Part shown: one piece after another, positions 1-11,186 of the stretch
How the letters are laid out: each line of letters starts with the position of its first letter
Numbering within the stretch: position 1 is the first letter of the stretch
Origin: Stentor coeruleus
Taxonomy: Eukaryota > Ciliophora > Heterotrichea > Heterotrichida > Stentoridae
Assembly: GCA_001970955.1 (NCBI GenBank)
Contig: MPUH01000170.1
Span: forward strand, 1 to 64,000
DNA length: 64,000 nt
Direction of reading: 5' to 3'
The notes under the pieces: model-generated
The model's input: only the letters and a program-made list of their open reading frames with translations
Told to the model about the DNA's origin: nothing
Database searches by the model: none
Made by a program: the position numbers and the translations under genes

Positions 1-346
1 AGCAGGTATACATTCACCATGAATAATATGAAATACCAGTCCTACATCTATTTCGCTTAACTAAATTTTCACATACTCAGCAGTGGTTTCTATTATATAA
101 AGCTGACTATTGGTTTCTTTATCATATTCCACCTTAAAAAATCATCATAAGCTTCTTATCATTATCCATATTTCAATTTCTACCTCTAGTAAATAATTAT
201 ATTTCAATCTCTTCATGCAGTAATATGCTCATATTTAAAGCACTTGTCTCTTATTAAATACCATATTTAAATCCCTACCTTAATCAAAAGTGCCCTTATA
301 TTTCTTACTTTTAATCAAATTTCCATGTTAAAATCCACCTTAAATC
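1..346. other. AT-rich flank, no gene seen
   Basis: This is AT-rich sequence downstream of the minus-strand gene that ends at 347. I see no open frame with coding character, no RNA gene and no repeat here. Confidence 0.5.
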
Positions 347-895
347 TTAGCTAAAACTTAATTTTTTTAAAATAAGCAAATCTGTTATATCAGAAATTTG
401 GTTGTTGCTAAAATCCCCGTTCCATTCACTAATGTTTCCGAATTCTTCATAAACAGCACAAAAGTAATGCATAAACTGAGGAATATCTCTAATTTGAGTA
501 TTAGTAATCATATCTTTGAGCTTATTCCAAATTTTTATAACATTGTCAACATTAATTTTCTGACGTGCTGCAATTTTAGAGAAGTCTTTTTTCATAGAGT
601 AGATGTAATATAGTATTAAGACCAAAACGATTACTGAAACTTCTTGAAGCTTCTTTATCAAACTCTCAGATCCATTTGAATCAAAAATCTCCCATCCTTC
701 TGGCCTCTCAGGCCATTTACCTTCATGAGTTATTCCATCATAGATACATAGAAGCAATGATCTATGATTGTTATCAGCATTGTTGAATGTGGGTAGTTGT
801 AATATGTCTTCTATTGTTTGCAGTTTAAGTTCATTTATAACTTCTCTGATAGTCATTATTCTTATGTTTTCACTTGCTGTGGTTATCTTTATCAT
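347..895 (-). CDS. Hypothetical protein with one hydrophobic segment, 182 aa
   Basis: I do not recognise this protein. The frame starts at ATG (895) and ends at TAA. The first half is acidic and has a Trp/Pro-rich stretch (WPERPEGWEIF, about residues 61-71). A strongly hydrophobic run, VSVIVLVLILYYIYS (about residues 86-100), could be a transmembrane helix. The C-terminal half is mixed charged and aromatic, suggesting a cytosolic helical domain. No 15-nt GT...AG intron fits inside the hydrophobic run, so it is probably truly coding. The gene is isolated, with about 350 bp of empty sequence on one side and 700 bp on the other. Composition and length support a real gene, but no family evidence does. 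Confidence 0.5.
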   Translation of the reverse strand: MIKITTASENIRIMTIREVINELKLQTIEDILQLPTFNNADNNHRSLLLCIYDGITHEGKWPERPEGWEIFDSNGSESLIKKLQEVSVIVLVLILYYIYSMKKDFSKIAARQKINVDNVIKIWNKLKDMITNTQIRDIPQFMHYFCAVYEEFGNISEWNGDFSNNQISDITDLLILKKLSFS

Positions 896-1607
896 ATTTT
901 GTATATAATATAGTCTAAAAATGAAATTATGCTTCTTTTAATACTAAAAATTTGCTTATTAGTTATCATGCATGCACTAATTGTAAGTTTGCATCATCAA
1001 ATATTTATTCTTTAAAATTCGATTTTTATCCTATTTTTAACTAATAGGCAATATTATAATTTATGTTTTATTGTACTTGTATTATTTAAGACTTTAAGCT
1101 TAGCATGAAACTTAGCTTTGAATTTATTTCTATTTTTATATATGCTATATTAAATTTACATTTATAAACTCATTTTTTAGCTTTATTACTTTAATGAAAT
1201 AACTATCCCAGACATTTTCTAATAAAATTATTTATCCTAGTTCCAAATCTATTAACCAAATTCATCTTAGCTAAAAAATATATAAAAGCATAACATATAA
1301 AAAATATGTTTATGAATTTCAAAAATCATTAGCAAAAGAACCCAATCATCTAAATATTCTAATTCAAAAAGCTTTGACAATAAGTATCATCATCAAATTT
1401 ATCCATAAAACTTATAACCCAAAAACTTCAAATATCCCTTCCTATTTAATATCAGCACACATAAAAATACTAAAAAGCTTATCTCTCTCAGTACCCAAAA
1501 ATATTTCCAATATATAAACTCATAAGAACATTCTCTAATTAAAAAGCCTTAATAAAAATCTCATATTATCAGCAAAAGCTTTATAACTAATAGCTTCAAT
1601 TATAACT
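896..1607. other. Divergent intergenic region, no gene seen
   Basis: This region separates two divergently transcribed genes (starts at 895 and 1608). It is AT-rich with many in-frame stops on both strands, and I see no RNA gene. It should hold the promoters of both neighbours. Confidence 0.5.
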
Positions 1608-2873
1608 ATGGCTAAGCTTAAAGTCATTCATGCTGACTATCATCCAAACCTAACTTATCGAAATCTATCATTAATCCTTCTTACGACCTCCAACACCAGT
1701 ATCTCAATTAACGACTCCGCATTCTCCCTTCCTCAAAACTGCGACTTCAAACTCTTTCTCCAAACTACTTCTACCGAGTTAGGCCAAAGTCCACTTCTCA
1801 GCTCTAGTCTATTTTCATATAACAGCCAACTTTGGGTACCACTTTTCGGTCCATCATCAGAATTTCTAGGCAAAATCCTATTACAAAATGACAATTTCGA
1901 GAGCTTCCAAGATTTAAATCATATAGAAAACTTCCAAAAAAGTAATCCTTCACTGTTAAATTTTACAAGTAAAACCAATGGAATTTTGGTAGAAAAAAAA
2001 TTCTCTGAGGATTTGAAACAGGGGAAATTCACCTTACAAGAAATCGCAAAAGAAATTAATGGAGAACTCAAAAGTTCATTAGAAAAATGCCGGAAAATGC
2101 TTGAAGCTGAAAAAAAGGCCAAAGAAAACCTTATAGAAAGAAATCTTAATTTAAAAGCTGAGCTTGTCCGGGAAATAGACGAAAACAAAAAACGTGAAAA
2201 AAGCCTTTTTAACGATATTCAAATAGCTGAAAGCGCAATTTCTGATATGAAATTCGAAATTCTAAAGGTGAAAACTGAAAACAAAGCATTGCAAGCTGAA
2301 AACACCCGGCTTCAAGATGAAAGCAAACATAAAAGCCAATCTTATAAAGTCCAATCAGAACAATTCAATGATCTCAAAAACGAATTTGATAATGCATTCC
2401 CATCATCTTCATATCTATTACAAGTAATTGAAGATCTTACTGGTAAATCTGAAATCCCATTAAAAGACCAGCTTAAAGACAAAGATAATAAAATAAAAGA
2501 ACTCAATCAAGAAATCACTAATATAAAAGCTCTAAATAAATCTTTGTTTCTTGGGCAAAATATGAATAAAATCGATGAAATTGAGGCTTTGATTGAACAA
2601 AAGACTAAAAAATTAAAGATTTCAGGAAAGTTTATCAAAGAACAGGAACAAGGTTATTTTTTTAATAATCAAAAAATTATCATGCTTGTTAAAAGTGGGC
2701 AATTACTATGCAAGAATGGGACTGTTTATAAGCCTTTTGAGGAGTTTATGGAAAGTATTGGGGCAATAGCTAGCGAAGGAAAAAGTTTATCGCATAAAAG
2801 AATTAAGTCGAGTGATTCTGAGAAAAGAAGGTCGAGTTGGAAAATAGGTAGATCTGGTATGAGGGTGAATTAG
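1608..2873 (+). CDS. Coiled-coil protein with a globular N-terminal domain, 421 aa
   Basis: I do not recognise the family. Residues 1-110 look like a beta-rich globular domain with alternating hydrophobic and polar residues and several Ser/Thr clusters; a C2-like fold is possible but unproven. Residues about 130-265 form a long charged coiled coil rich in Lys/Glu heptads, followed by a second helical stretch (about 285-345). The C-terminus is basic and Ser-rich (SHKRIKSSDSEKRRSS), a plausible phosphorylation or nuclear/cytoskeletal targeting tail. The ATG follows a short AT-rich leader and the stop is TAG. The gene converges with VPS13. A structural or adaptor role is an inference from architecture only. 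Confidence 0.75.
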   Translation: MAKLKVIHADYHPNLTYRNLSLILLTTSNTSISINDSAFSLPQNCDFKLFLQTTSTELGQSPLLSSSLFSYNSQLWVPLFGPSSEFLGKILLQNDNFESFQDLNHIENFQKSNPSLLNFTSKTNGILVEKKFSEDLKQGKFTLQEIAKEINGELKSSLEKCRKMLEAEKKAKENLIERNLNLKAELVREIDENKKREKSLFNDIQIAESAISDMKFEILKVKTENKALQAENTRLQDESKHKSQSYKVQSEQFNDLKNEFDNAFPSSSYLLQVIEDLTGKSEIPLKDQLKDKDNKIKELNQEITNIKALNKSLFLGQNMNKIDEIEALIEQKTKKLKISGKFIKEQEQGYFFNNQKIIMLVKSGQLLCKNGTVYKPFEEFMESIGAIASEGKSLSHKRIKSSDSEKRRSSWKIGRSGMRVN

Positions 2874-3227
2874 AGCTCAAGAATTTAAGTAATATATGAT
2901 AATATGATATTTTCAGTAATTTTAGGATTGAAGATACTATTTTTTATTGTTTTATTTGAGATTTGGCAGGATGTGTGATGGCTTTATTTGAATGATGAGT
3001 TTCTAAGTTTGTATTCGAGAGCTAGGTGAAATGCTTTTTAACTGGCAGGAGATAGTTCTTTATCATTTATTGTACTTTTTTTAGTATAAAATAATCTTAA
3101 AATTACAATCACCTCATAGAATAATAACTAATATCTCAGATCATATAAAAAACATAAGCATAAACCTTACCTAGTCAAACTATTTTTTTAAAATTAAAAA
3201 TTCCTAAGATTCCTACTGATCCTCAAC
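2874..3227. other. Convergent intergenic region
   Basis: This is the shared 3' flank of two converging genes. I see no coding sequence. Both 3' ends and polyadenylation signals should lie here, but no distinctive motif stands out from the AT-rich background. Confidence 0.5.
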
Positions 3228-6200
3228 TTACAATGCTGTCTTGCTCACATAATCTGGACAGGCAAAACTATGATATTTCTTATTCGGCAGTTTATCATTC
3301 AAGCACAAAATCACATTATAAACAAAATTTAATTTGCAATACTCTTTACTAGGCACACTAAAATTTTTCTTCTCACTAGCAACACCCAAAAAGTAAATTT
3401 TCTTCACACAATGAAATTCCAAAAACAAAATCGAATCAATTTTTACATGCTCAGCCAATTCACCATCAATCACAACCCAAAGCTTAGTACTTGTGATCAT
3501 TAAAATAACGTTTTTATCTTCAAGAATTTTATCATCTTTATCTAGTTTAGTCTGTGCATAAAAAACAAGCTTTTCATCTTTATATTTTTGATCTGTTATA
3601 AAAGTCTTCAATAAAGCTTGTGCCTCAGCTAGTTCTTTATTATATTGTTCAAGAATATTCCTTATACCAAGTTGCCTTGGGAACCTTGTTCGTCCATATT
3701 TTTGTATTTTACCTTTAGTAATAAGTATTGAAGTTGAAGCTATTGTTGTTGATATAACATTTGATACTTTGAGAACTAGTTTGAAAGGTGAGGAAATAAG
3801 ACTGAATGTCCCTGTTAAGAAGCCTTTAAAAAAACCTTTTGTTCCTTCAGCTTTAGCTCCTTTGTAAGGCTTTATGACAATTCCCCCAACACCATTTGCC
3901 ACATCCATAAGGGAGTCTTTAAATCCAATAACCATATTTTTGCCAATATTATCAGTTGAGATTTCTTGATAAATGACTTTTTCGCCAGTTGCTGTACGAA
4001 GAACGTTGTAAAGTGATCCTGAGATTTTGGATATTGACCCGAAACTACCTCCAACCACTCCTGATATCAAAGATTTTACCCCTGTGCTTAGACCTTTTAC
4101 AAAGGAACCTGAGGTACTACTGACTAAACCTTTTGCTGGAGCGCTTATAAATTCATAGACTCCGGTTCCAAGGTTATCGATCAAGCCTAGTGGGTTTCCT
4201 AGGATATCTATTGACCCAAAAATCTTGTAAAATTGTCTTATGCCTTGCTGCATATATTTTTTGATGAGGATCCAAGTGAAACTATCTAAAGTTTGGAAGG
4301 CGTGCTCGATAAAGACTTTTGTGAAACTCATTGGGGATTCACTTACATTGACAAATTCTCCGCCGAGCTTTTTTATGAAACCGATCAGAGGGAACTCTAC
4401 GTCATAATCGTTTTCAGCATGTAAATCGCTACCTGATTTTTTGAATGTTAGGAATAGCTTCATCGCGTGAATAATCACTTTGTTAAAATACGCTTTTCTT
4501 TGAAAAGTAAATGGCTCAAAAGGTATTTTTGGTAGTTCCCCACTGAAGACTGAATGGCTCATATTAACCTCCTGCACATTTTGATGGTTACTAAAAGCCG
4601 CAAAAAAATTCTTAACCTTCAACAAATTGTGAATAGTTTCTTCATTAATCCTAAACTGGACCTCTCTCAACAAAATTTCAATATTATCAAATTTATCCAT
4701 TGATGCCAGGACTGTCCCATCCCTTTTTAGCCTAGAACTAAATTCTCTCGACAATTCTAATGAAAAAAACTTATACCCTTCATCATCTTGAAAATACACA
4801 TCAGTAGTATCAAACATCGTTGTTTCAATTGTAGTCAAAATCTTGTCTTTGCTTGTTTCTGCAACCTCATTTTCATGTCTTACAGGATACACAATTACAG
4901 GTATAAGCTTATCATTAGATCCCATATAATCAATTTGTAAGTGTTCAAGTCGTACTGATGACTGAGTTGTAACTTTTCTGTTAGAACTGTCAGTCAAAGC
5001 TTTAGTCAAATGTCTTATTTTTAAATTTTTAAAGTTTATATAAAAAAGCTCGTTGTTAGACTCATCGTTTGTAGATATGCCGATTTCAGATAGTAAAATT
5101 CTTATATCAGAACTAGTGATTTTTTCTTCAACTTTGAATAAATTGAATGCATTTGAAGCGTTTTCAGGTTTGACTGATTTTAATGGTGACTCTAAAGATA
5201 GAGAGCTTTTTTTCAATATTGATGGTTTCGATGGGGAGAAAATATTAGTCTTAGCGAATTTACTTGAGTTTAGTATTTCAACACTTTCTTCATTTTCAAT
5301 TGTTGGAATTAACATTGCGATGCTTGGTTCTTTAGAAGATTTTTGTTCTTCTAAGATTTTAGAGTCTTTTTTTGTAAAATGCCTTACTATAAGTTCTCTT
5401 GTTACTCCTTTAACTGTAAGTAATGCTTCATAATTTTTAAATTTTACAGGTTTATCTTCTTTAACTTTTTCTAGTGACATATATACTGTGTTTTTTCCTA
5501 CAGTAACTTCGATCATTTTATCTTTTAGTAAGTTGTTTTCCCATACCCAATACATACTACTTTCTTTATTGATTTGATATGGCTCAGTTTTAGCTTTTTT
5601 TTGCTTTACATAAATCGGTTCATCTAATTCATTTATGATTTTAAAGTCTGGATCCTTTGGGTCTAGGAAAGCTATATGGATTGTAGCTTCGTCTTGACTA
5701 TATATGAAAACTCTGATATAACGATTTGGATTTATGGTAGTAGGGACGTAAAAGCCTTTTTTAAAAACGTTTTGCTTTTTTTCAGCTTGAGTTTCTTTAC
5801 TGAAAAACTTTATTTGCAAATCTTCTATAACTTCAAGATCAAAAGGTGCAGACCAGGTATTATCCCTAATTTCATTTAAATGCAAAGCATCAGCAACCAC
5901 AATTCCTCTAGAAACACTATAATCATCAAAATGATACTGCAAAGAAAATTCTTTACTAGAATTTTCCTTAACATTAACTTCCTTAGCTCTTTCAATCCCA
6001 TATTGCTTTATACACAATGGGATATCTAAATAATTCCAAATCATAAACCTCGGTACAAAAGTTACGATTTTACTAAGAATTAAAGGTTTAGGTGCTTGTG
6101 AAATATTGACTCCAAACAGAAAATATTTAGGTGTAGCATTTTGTACCTGAGAAATTTTAACAACACCAGACACACCAATAGTATCTAAAGCAAATTTATC

Positions 6201-9200
6201 ACTATACTTAGAATTAAAAGCTTTCATTTTCAATTGGGCCTTATTATTTGAACTTGAATAATAACAATTCTCATTAATAGGAATCTCTAATCCAGATAAG
6301 ACTAAATCATATTGAGTTTTATTGACTATAACATATTCTGAGTATATTTTGATTACCCAAGATGAGCCTGATGATTTTTTAGGACTTTCCGCATATGTAG
6401 CTAAATTTTTGTGGCTTTCAAATATTTTTTCTTCAGAGGAGATTATGATTGAGCTTTTTATGTGCCCTTGGATTCGGCATTTTGATGGCTTTTTATTGAA
6501 TAAAAACATTGGCTCAGTGAGCATTACTTTGTTTCCCCCATTATCAAGTCCTTCTAATAAGATAAGTTTCATATAGTATTTCACTTCTGGCTTTATGTTT
6601 ACTATTTTTTCTTCTCCTGGGCTTATTGTTTCTATATTCCAATTATCACTATCATAGATTTCGATTATACTGTGTAGAAGATTTCTTATGAAAAATGGAG
6701 GATTAAGTTCAATAACTTGAAGATTTGTGTCAGAATTTAGCTTATAAAAAATACTTGTGCAGGATATAGGGTTATTGCTTATGATAAGCTCAGATTGCTC
6801 GGTTAGAAATGGTTTTTCGTTCAGGTTTGAGGAGAGGGTGTTAGTTTTTGATAGTTTTTCATTGGAGATTGGACTTTTTTTGCCTTCAATAATGATGTTG
6901 TTAAGGTCAAGAATCCAGTCTAGAGGCAAGGATTGATAGGTTAAAGGAAAAATCATTAGTTTTTTTTCGGTCCTTGTTAGAAGGACTTCAACTTGAGAGT
7001 TGTTTGATATGATCACCCCTGGTTTAAAACATATAATTCTCTTGCCTCCTTGAACATAATTTTCAACTAAGCACGGGAACGAGCATTTCTCTGTCTGAAT
7101 CTTAAACATATGAAATCCAACAATTTCTATAATAACCTCATTAGCCACTTCATTATTTTGTAACGAATTCATATCAAAAGTATCATTTTCTTCGCCATCT
7201 TTTTTTTTCTCCCTAAAATAAAACGCAAGCTTTGTTGGAGCCTGTATATTATTAAGAGCTGAACTACTTTTAGCTTTTTTCCTACTAAGGGCATGTAGAC
7301 GATTAACATATCCCTGGGTAAATGATTTCGGGTCATCATTTACATACCATTTTTCTGTATTTTGAGCTATTCTAATCCAAGCTGTCAATTCTAAACCTAT
7401 TTGATTTTGGATTTCGTAAACTAGGCCTCCATGTTGTGTTGCTTCATTGCCTTGATCTTCCGATTCTTGATGATGCTTGGGGTTTGATATTTTTGTTGAG
7501 ATTATAGCAAGGTTTTCAATAAGATTTTGTGTTAGGTTACAGTTAAAAATGTTGTTGCTTTTAAGGATTATTTGACTGTGATTATGCTCGTAGGATATAC
7601 TGTATTTAGCTATGAACTTCCAGTCTTCTAAAGCTGGCTCCCATGCTCCAGTCATCTTGTTAAAGTAATCAATGAACATGATGATCTCACTCCTTACACT
7701 CATGCTAAATGAATCCTGTTTCATCATAACCAGCATATTCGAAATCTGCATATGAAGCATTGAAACAGAGTTCTTCCCCGCATCATCAATTAATGTAATT
7801 TGAACTGCATCTCCATCAACATTAACATTTATTTTCGTAATATCCTCTTGTCCCTTAGCATCAGGGATTTTCTCCTGAGTCATTTTTGGTAGTGAGGTCC
7901 AGTTATCTCCAAGAGTCCTAAAAAACTCAAGGTCCTTAAATCCAATTAACATGCAAATGCTCTCAATTCTCACATAAACGTTCATATCAGCACATATATT
8001 TCCAGCACTCTTATTAAAATAATACTCCACAGAAAGTCGACATGGCGAAATCAAATTTTTATTTTTGCACCCAATATTACCTTTTTTAAACCTTAATAAA
8101 TATCCTCCAAAATGTGAAATTGTTAGATAAGCATCTTCTTCACATTTATAGTATTTTCTTGAAAGTTCTAGATTTTGATCTGAATAAGTATAGGAAATAT
8201 CGATACTACTTCTGTATGTTAAGGTTAAGGTCATGTTAAATTGAGCCACTTTTAAGTTGCTTTCTGAGGTTGGAAGCCAGATTTCGAGGGATTTTAGGTT
8301 CAGTGTGTAGCGAGAGTTAGAAGTATATCGGATGAAGTATTTTGGAAGAGGGATGCTTTTGAACATTTTTGGTGAAGGGCTTCGGAATTTTCCTGAATGG
8401 GTTGAGTAGAATGTCATTAAAGCTGAGGCAAAATCTTTACTTGCTGTAAAACGAAAGTCGTTCATTATGATAGCTAGATCGCTTAAGTGCTCTTTAGGCT
8501 TGATATCGATATCCAAAAATAGTTGATAATCACTCTCATCCTTCATTTCCTCATCATTAGGACTCCCCAAAACTTTCTTAAATGGGGCAAATTCTCTCAT
8601 ATCACTAACTTCAAAAATCAAAACAGAAACTTTTCCTCTAATATTCCCTTTACAATCCAAATCAATTAAAAATCCTGTCTCCATAACCTTCACTTGTGCA
8701 AGCGGTCTGTCTCCTTCATTAACATCAATTCTTAACCTACAAAATTTAATCTTTGCTTTAATCGGGACAATCTGATCAACTTCTTCTAAAGCTCTTATCG
8801 ATCCTCTTTTCTCTTTAATTTTTGGTTTATCAAAATCAAATTTCTCATTACTTAATTTCGCTGAAGGTGTTGATGCAATAACACTCGGGCTTCTTGGCAA
8901 AAGTAATGAGCCTTGTTGACTAGGGGAAAGTGGTTTGAGTGCAAAAAGTTTTTCAGGAGTTTTGGTATTTTTCACCGCCTTAGCTTTTACTGGGGATTTT
9001 TCTATTTTGAATTGATTGGATATTTTTATGAAGAGCTCGATGATTTTTTCGTTTATAGAGATGTCTACTGCTGACATATTGAGATCGATGTCAAAGCCAG
9101 GGATTATGTAATCGTTTTTTGTAGCTTTTTTGAGGATTAAAGCAATTTCGACAGGATTTATGAAATAGTCTTTGTTTGAATTTTGGACTTTTCCTATGTC

Positions 9201-11186
9201 TTCCCATTTCCAAACGGCATAGGATTCTAATTCAGATAATTTTATGTTGTAAATTTCGTAATTTCCTATTGAGGATGTGGTACAAGCGAGTTTACCTAGA
9301 TTGATAAGTAAGTAGGGGGATTTACTTGTGGAGTCTGAAGGGATAACTATTTTAGGAGCATTCATTTGTATGTCAAGGGTTAAAGAAGAACTACTAGCTC
9401 CTTGGGTAATTACTCCAGTAAAGTAATTTTCCCCATCGGCGATATAATTATTGATTTTAAAGCCAGCTTGATGAACATACTCACTGACATCCACCGTAGC
9501 CGAAGCAGCATCAGTGAAAATCTTAACAACTTTCATAACTTCTGCATATTTCACACACAAAAAAGCATCCCCTGATGTAATTTTAATATCCATAGGGCAC
9601 TGGTTATAATCAAAACAAAACTCTTCTGATTTAAACAAATAAGGATAAACACTATCATTTCCAGTATGTTCTCTTATATAAAAAGCACTTATTTGAACTC
9701 TGGTTTTTAAATTTTTTTCTGTCATAAACCCATCAATTGCAAACTTTTCAAATCTTGAGGTTATAAGAGGAGGTCCATGACAAAGGTTGATTCCTCCTCT
9801 GATGATGCTGAAGAAAAACCTGTATTTCTGCCAATCAAGCATTAAAACTGGATTGTTTATTGGTGTATTCTGAGTATTTGGGGCATTTTTCATAATCAAC
9901 TTTAGTTCTTCATTAGCAATTTCTATCCTTCTTTGCTTTTCCTGTTCGCGTTTATTAGTTTCTTCAACTGACTCCCTACGGAACACCCCTGAAAACCTAC
10001 TCACAAGGCCTGGGGATTCATTTTTTATAGCTTCAATCTCCTGAAGCTTCAAATCTACAGTTTTCCTATGTCTAAGTTCCTTATTTGTCTCATCCCTCAC
10101 TCTTATTATACATTCAAGGTTTATCCTTTCATGCATTTTCTTAAGTTCAATCTCAGAAGCCTTCTTCTCTTCATCCCCAGTTGTGCAGTTTTTCCAATAT
10201 TGATACTCTTCTTTATATCTCATAGCCTCTTCTTCATTAATAAAATCGTGTTCAGCAAGATTTCTCAGCACACCAGTCTTGAAATTGTTATACATTTTCA
10301 TGAACTCGGCAAATTTAAACATAAGTTTGATCTGTCCTGAATGGACTTCAAAAAACAAAGCATTCGATATAAAAGAAATATCAGCTAAAGGAATATCATA
10401 TGAAGGCTTTGTTGCAAAAGTAACTTTCAAATCAAAACTGAAAGGCTTGAGTATATAATTATGTAATATTTCCTCTTTTATATCCTGTTGGGCTAAATGA
10501 GGGAATTCTTTATCTAATGGCCCTTTAAAATAGTCTTGAAACTTGATTATTTTAACATTATAATCGCAGAACATTTGAAAGCCTTCGATTTTTATAAGTT
10601 TATAGCATATGTCGCAGTTGCTAACATATTCTGGTGCCCAGTTGTTATTGCATGTTTGTATAGATAAACTTTTTAATGACAAGCCTACAGCGAAAGCATC
10701 AGAGCTACTAATAGTATCTTCATATCTTATATAGATGTTGTTGATTTTAACTTGGACGTTATTAACTATTGTCGTAGCTTGGCTTATCAAATACCCTGAT
10801 GACCCTGATTCTTTGATTTCATTATCTGTAAAGGCTTCGAATTGCTTGATGGCTGACTCTTTAGCTGTCTCTAAAGCTGCCAGCTCGAATTTCTCGCTCC
10901 ACGAAGATGGGCTTTTTGGAGTCAGATAAGCATAGACATCAGATATTTCTATTGAAAGTGAACTTGATAGTAAGCTTGTCCATGGTATAGATACTTTGAT
11001 TCTCCCGATTGACCCATGTCGTAAATCGAACGGCAAACCTAGCACGTGAAGAATATTCTCTTTAAGATGGAGGTGCTCTAGGCAGACCTCACCTTTAAAC
11101 ACTGAAAGGCTTAGCTGATCGGCATTAAGATCTTTGACCCAATCACCTAACACTCTGTTCAATACATTTGCTACTGCTGTATTCAT
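3228..11186 (-). CDS. VPS13: VPS13-family bridge-like lipid transfer protein, 2652 aa
   Basis: VPS13 proteins are rod-shaped bridges that move phospholipids between membranes at organelle contact sites. The N-terminus is a clear chorein_N domain: it opens MNTAVANVLNRVLGDWVKDL and continues with the typical LSVFKGEVCLEHLHLK pattern within the first 110 residues. The long middle is repeating beta-groove sequence. The VAB/SHR-BD adaptor-binding region lies around residues 1600-1880 and includes FVPRFMIWNYLDIPL. The C-terminal ATG2_C-like region (about 2320-2480) is rich in Gly/Ser helices, for example NPLGLIDNLGTGVYEFISAP, and a PH-like domain closes the protein (about 2540-2652). The whole gene is a single uninterrupted frame of nearly 8 kb. 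Its length is somewhat shorter than human VPS13A-D (over 3000 aa). It starts at ATG 11186 right after a TTATA motif and ends with TAA. Confidence 0.95.
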   Translation of the reverse strand: MNTAVANVLNRVLGDWVKDLNADQLSLSVFKGEVCLEHLHLKENILHVLGLPFDLRHGSIGRIKVSIPWTSLLSSSLSIEISDVYAYLTPKSPSSWSEKFELAALETAKESAIKQFEAFTDNEIKESGSSGYLISQATTIVNNVQVKINNIYIRYEDTISSSDAFAVGLSLKSLSIQTCNNNWAPEYVSNCDICYKLIKIEGFQMFCDYNVKIIKFQDYFKGPLDKEFPHLAQQDIKEEILHNYILKPFSFDLKVTFATKPSYDIPLADISFISNALFFEVHSGQIKLMFKFAEFMKMYNNFKTGVLRNLAEHDFINEEEAMRYKEEYQYWKNCTTGDEEKKASEIELKKMHERINLECIIRVRDETNKELRHRKTVDLKLQEIEAIKNESPGLVSRFSGVFRRESVEETNKREQEKQRRIEIANEELKLIMKNAPNTQNTPINNPVLMLDWQKYRFFFSIIRGGINLCHGPPLITSRFEKFAIDGFMTEKNLKTRVQISAFYIREHTGNDSVYPYLFKSEEFCFDYNQCPMDIKITSGDAFLCVKYAEVMKVVKIFTDAASATVDVSEYVHQAGFKINNYIADGENYFTGVITQGASSSSLTLDIQMNAPKIVIPSDSTSKSPYLLINLGKLACTTSSIGNYEIYNIKLSELESYAVWKWEDIGKVQNSNKDYFINPVEIALILKKATKNDYIIPGFDIDLNMSAVDISINEKIIELFIKISNQFKIEKSPVKAKAVKNTKTPEKLFALKPLSPSQQGSLLLPRSPSVIASTPSAKLSNEKFDFDKPKIKEKRGSIRALEEVDQIVPIKAKIKFCRLRIDVNEGDRPLAQVKVMETGFLIDLDCKGNIRGKVSVLIFEVSDMREFAPFKKVLGSPNDEEMKDESDYQLFLDIDIKPKEHLSDLAIIMNDFRFTASKDFASALMTFYSTHSGKFRSPSPKMFKSIPLPKYFIRYTSNSRYTLNLKSLEIWLPTSESNLKVAQFNMTLTLTYRSSIDISYTYSDQNLELSRKYYKCEEDAYLTISHFGGYLLRFKKGNIGCKNKNLISPCRLSVEYYFNKSAGNICADMNVYVRIESICMLIGFKDLEFFRTLGDNWTSLPKMTQEKIPDAKGQEDITKINVNVDGDAVQITLIDDAGKNSVSMLHMQISNMLVMMKQDSFSMSVRSEIIMFIDYFNKMTGAWEPALEDWKFIAKYSISYEHNHSQIILKSNNIFNCNLTQNLIENLAIISTKISNPKHHQESEDQGNEATQHGGLVYEIQNQIGLELTAWIRIAQNTEKWYVNDDPKSFTQGYVNRLHALSRKKAKSSSALNNIQAPTKLAFYFREKKKDGEENDTFDMNSLQNNEVANEVIIEIVGFHMFKIQTEKCSFPCLVENYVQGGKRIICFKPGVIISNNSQVEVLLTRTEKKLMIFPLTYQSLPLDWILDLNNIIIEGKKSPISNEKLSKTNTLSSNLNEKPFLTEQSELIISNNPISCTSIFYKLNSDTNLQVIELNPPFFIRNLLHSIIEIYDSDNWNIETISPGEEKIVNIKPEVKYYMKLILLEGLDNGGNKVMLTEPMFLFNKKPSKCRIQGHIKSSIIISSEEKIFESHKNLATYAESPKKSSGSSWVIKIYSEYVIVNKTQYDLVLSGLEIPINENCYYSSSNNKAQLKMKAFNSKYSDKFALDTIGVSGVVKISQVQNATPKYFLFGVNISQAPKPLILSKIVTFVPRFMIWNYLDIPLCIKQYGIERAKEVNVKENSSKEFSLQYHFDDYSVSRGIVVADALHLNEIRDNTWSAPFDLEVIEDLQIKFFSKETQAEKKQNVFKKGFYVPTTINPNRYIRVFIYSQDEATIHIAFLDPKDPDFKIINELDEPIYVKQKKAKTEPYQINKESSMYWVWENNLLKDKMIEVTVGKNTVYMSLEKVKEDKPVKFKNYEALLTVKGVTRELIVRHFTKKDSKILEEQKSSKEPSIAMLIPTIENEESVEILNSSKFAKTNIFSPSKPSILKKSSLSLESPLKSVKPENASNAFNLFKVEEKITSSDIRILLSEIGISTNDESNNELFYINFKNLKIRHLTKALTDSSNRKVTTQSSVRLEHLQIDYMGSNDKLIPVIVYPVRHENEVAETSKDKILTTIETTMFDTTDVYFQDDEGYKFFSLELSREFSSRLKRDGTVLASMDKFDNIEILLREVQFRINEETIHNLLKVKNFFAAFSNHQNVQEVNMSHSVFSGELPKIPFEPFTFQRKAYFNKVIIHAMKLFLTFKKSGSDLHAENDYDVEFPLIGFIKKLGGEFVNVSESPMSFTKVFIEHAFQTLDSFTWILIKKYMQQGIRQFYKIFGSIDILGNPLGLIDNLGTGVYEFISAPAKGLVSSTSGSFVKGLSTGVKSLISGVVGGSFGSISKISGSLYNVLRTATGEKVIYQEISTDNIGKNMVIGFKDSLMDVANGVGGIVIKPYKGAKAEGTKGFFKGFLTGTFSLISSPFKLVLKVSNVISTTIASTSILITKGKIQKYGRTRFPRQLGIRNILEQYNKELAEAQALLKTFITDQKYKDEKLVFYAQTKLDKDDKILEDKNVILMITSTKLWVVIDGELAEHVKIDSILFLEFHCVKKIYFLGVASEKKNFSVPSKEYCKLNFVYNVILCLNDKLPNKKYHSFACPDYVSKTAL

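Noticed and set aside
5053-5433. Plus-strand frames inside VPS13, and other antisense frames inside large genes
   Set aside because: They are opposite-strand shadows of real genes without family features.
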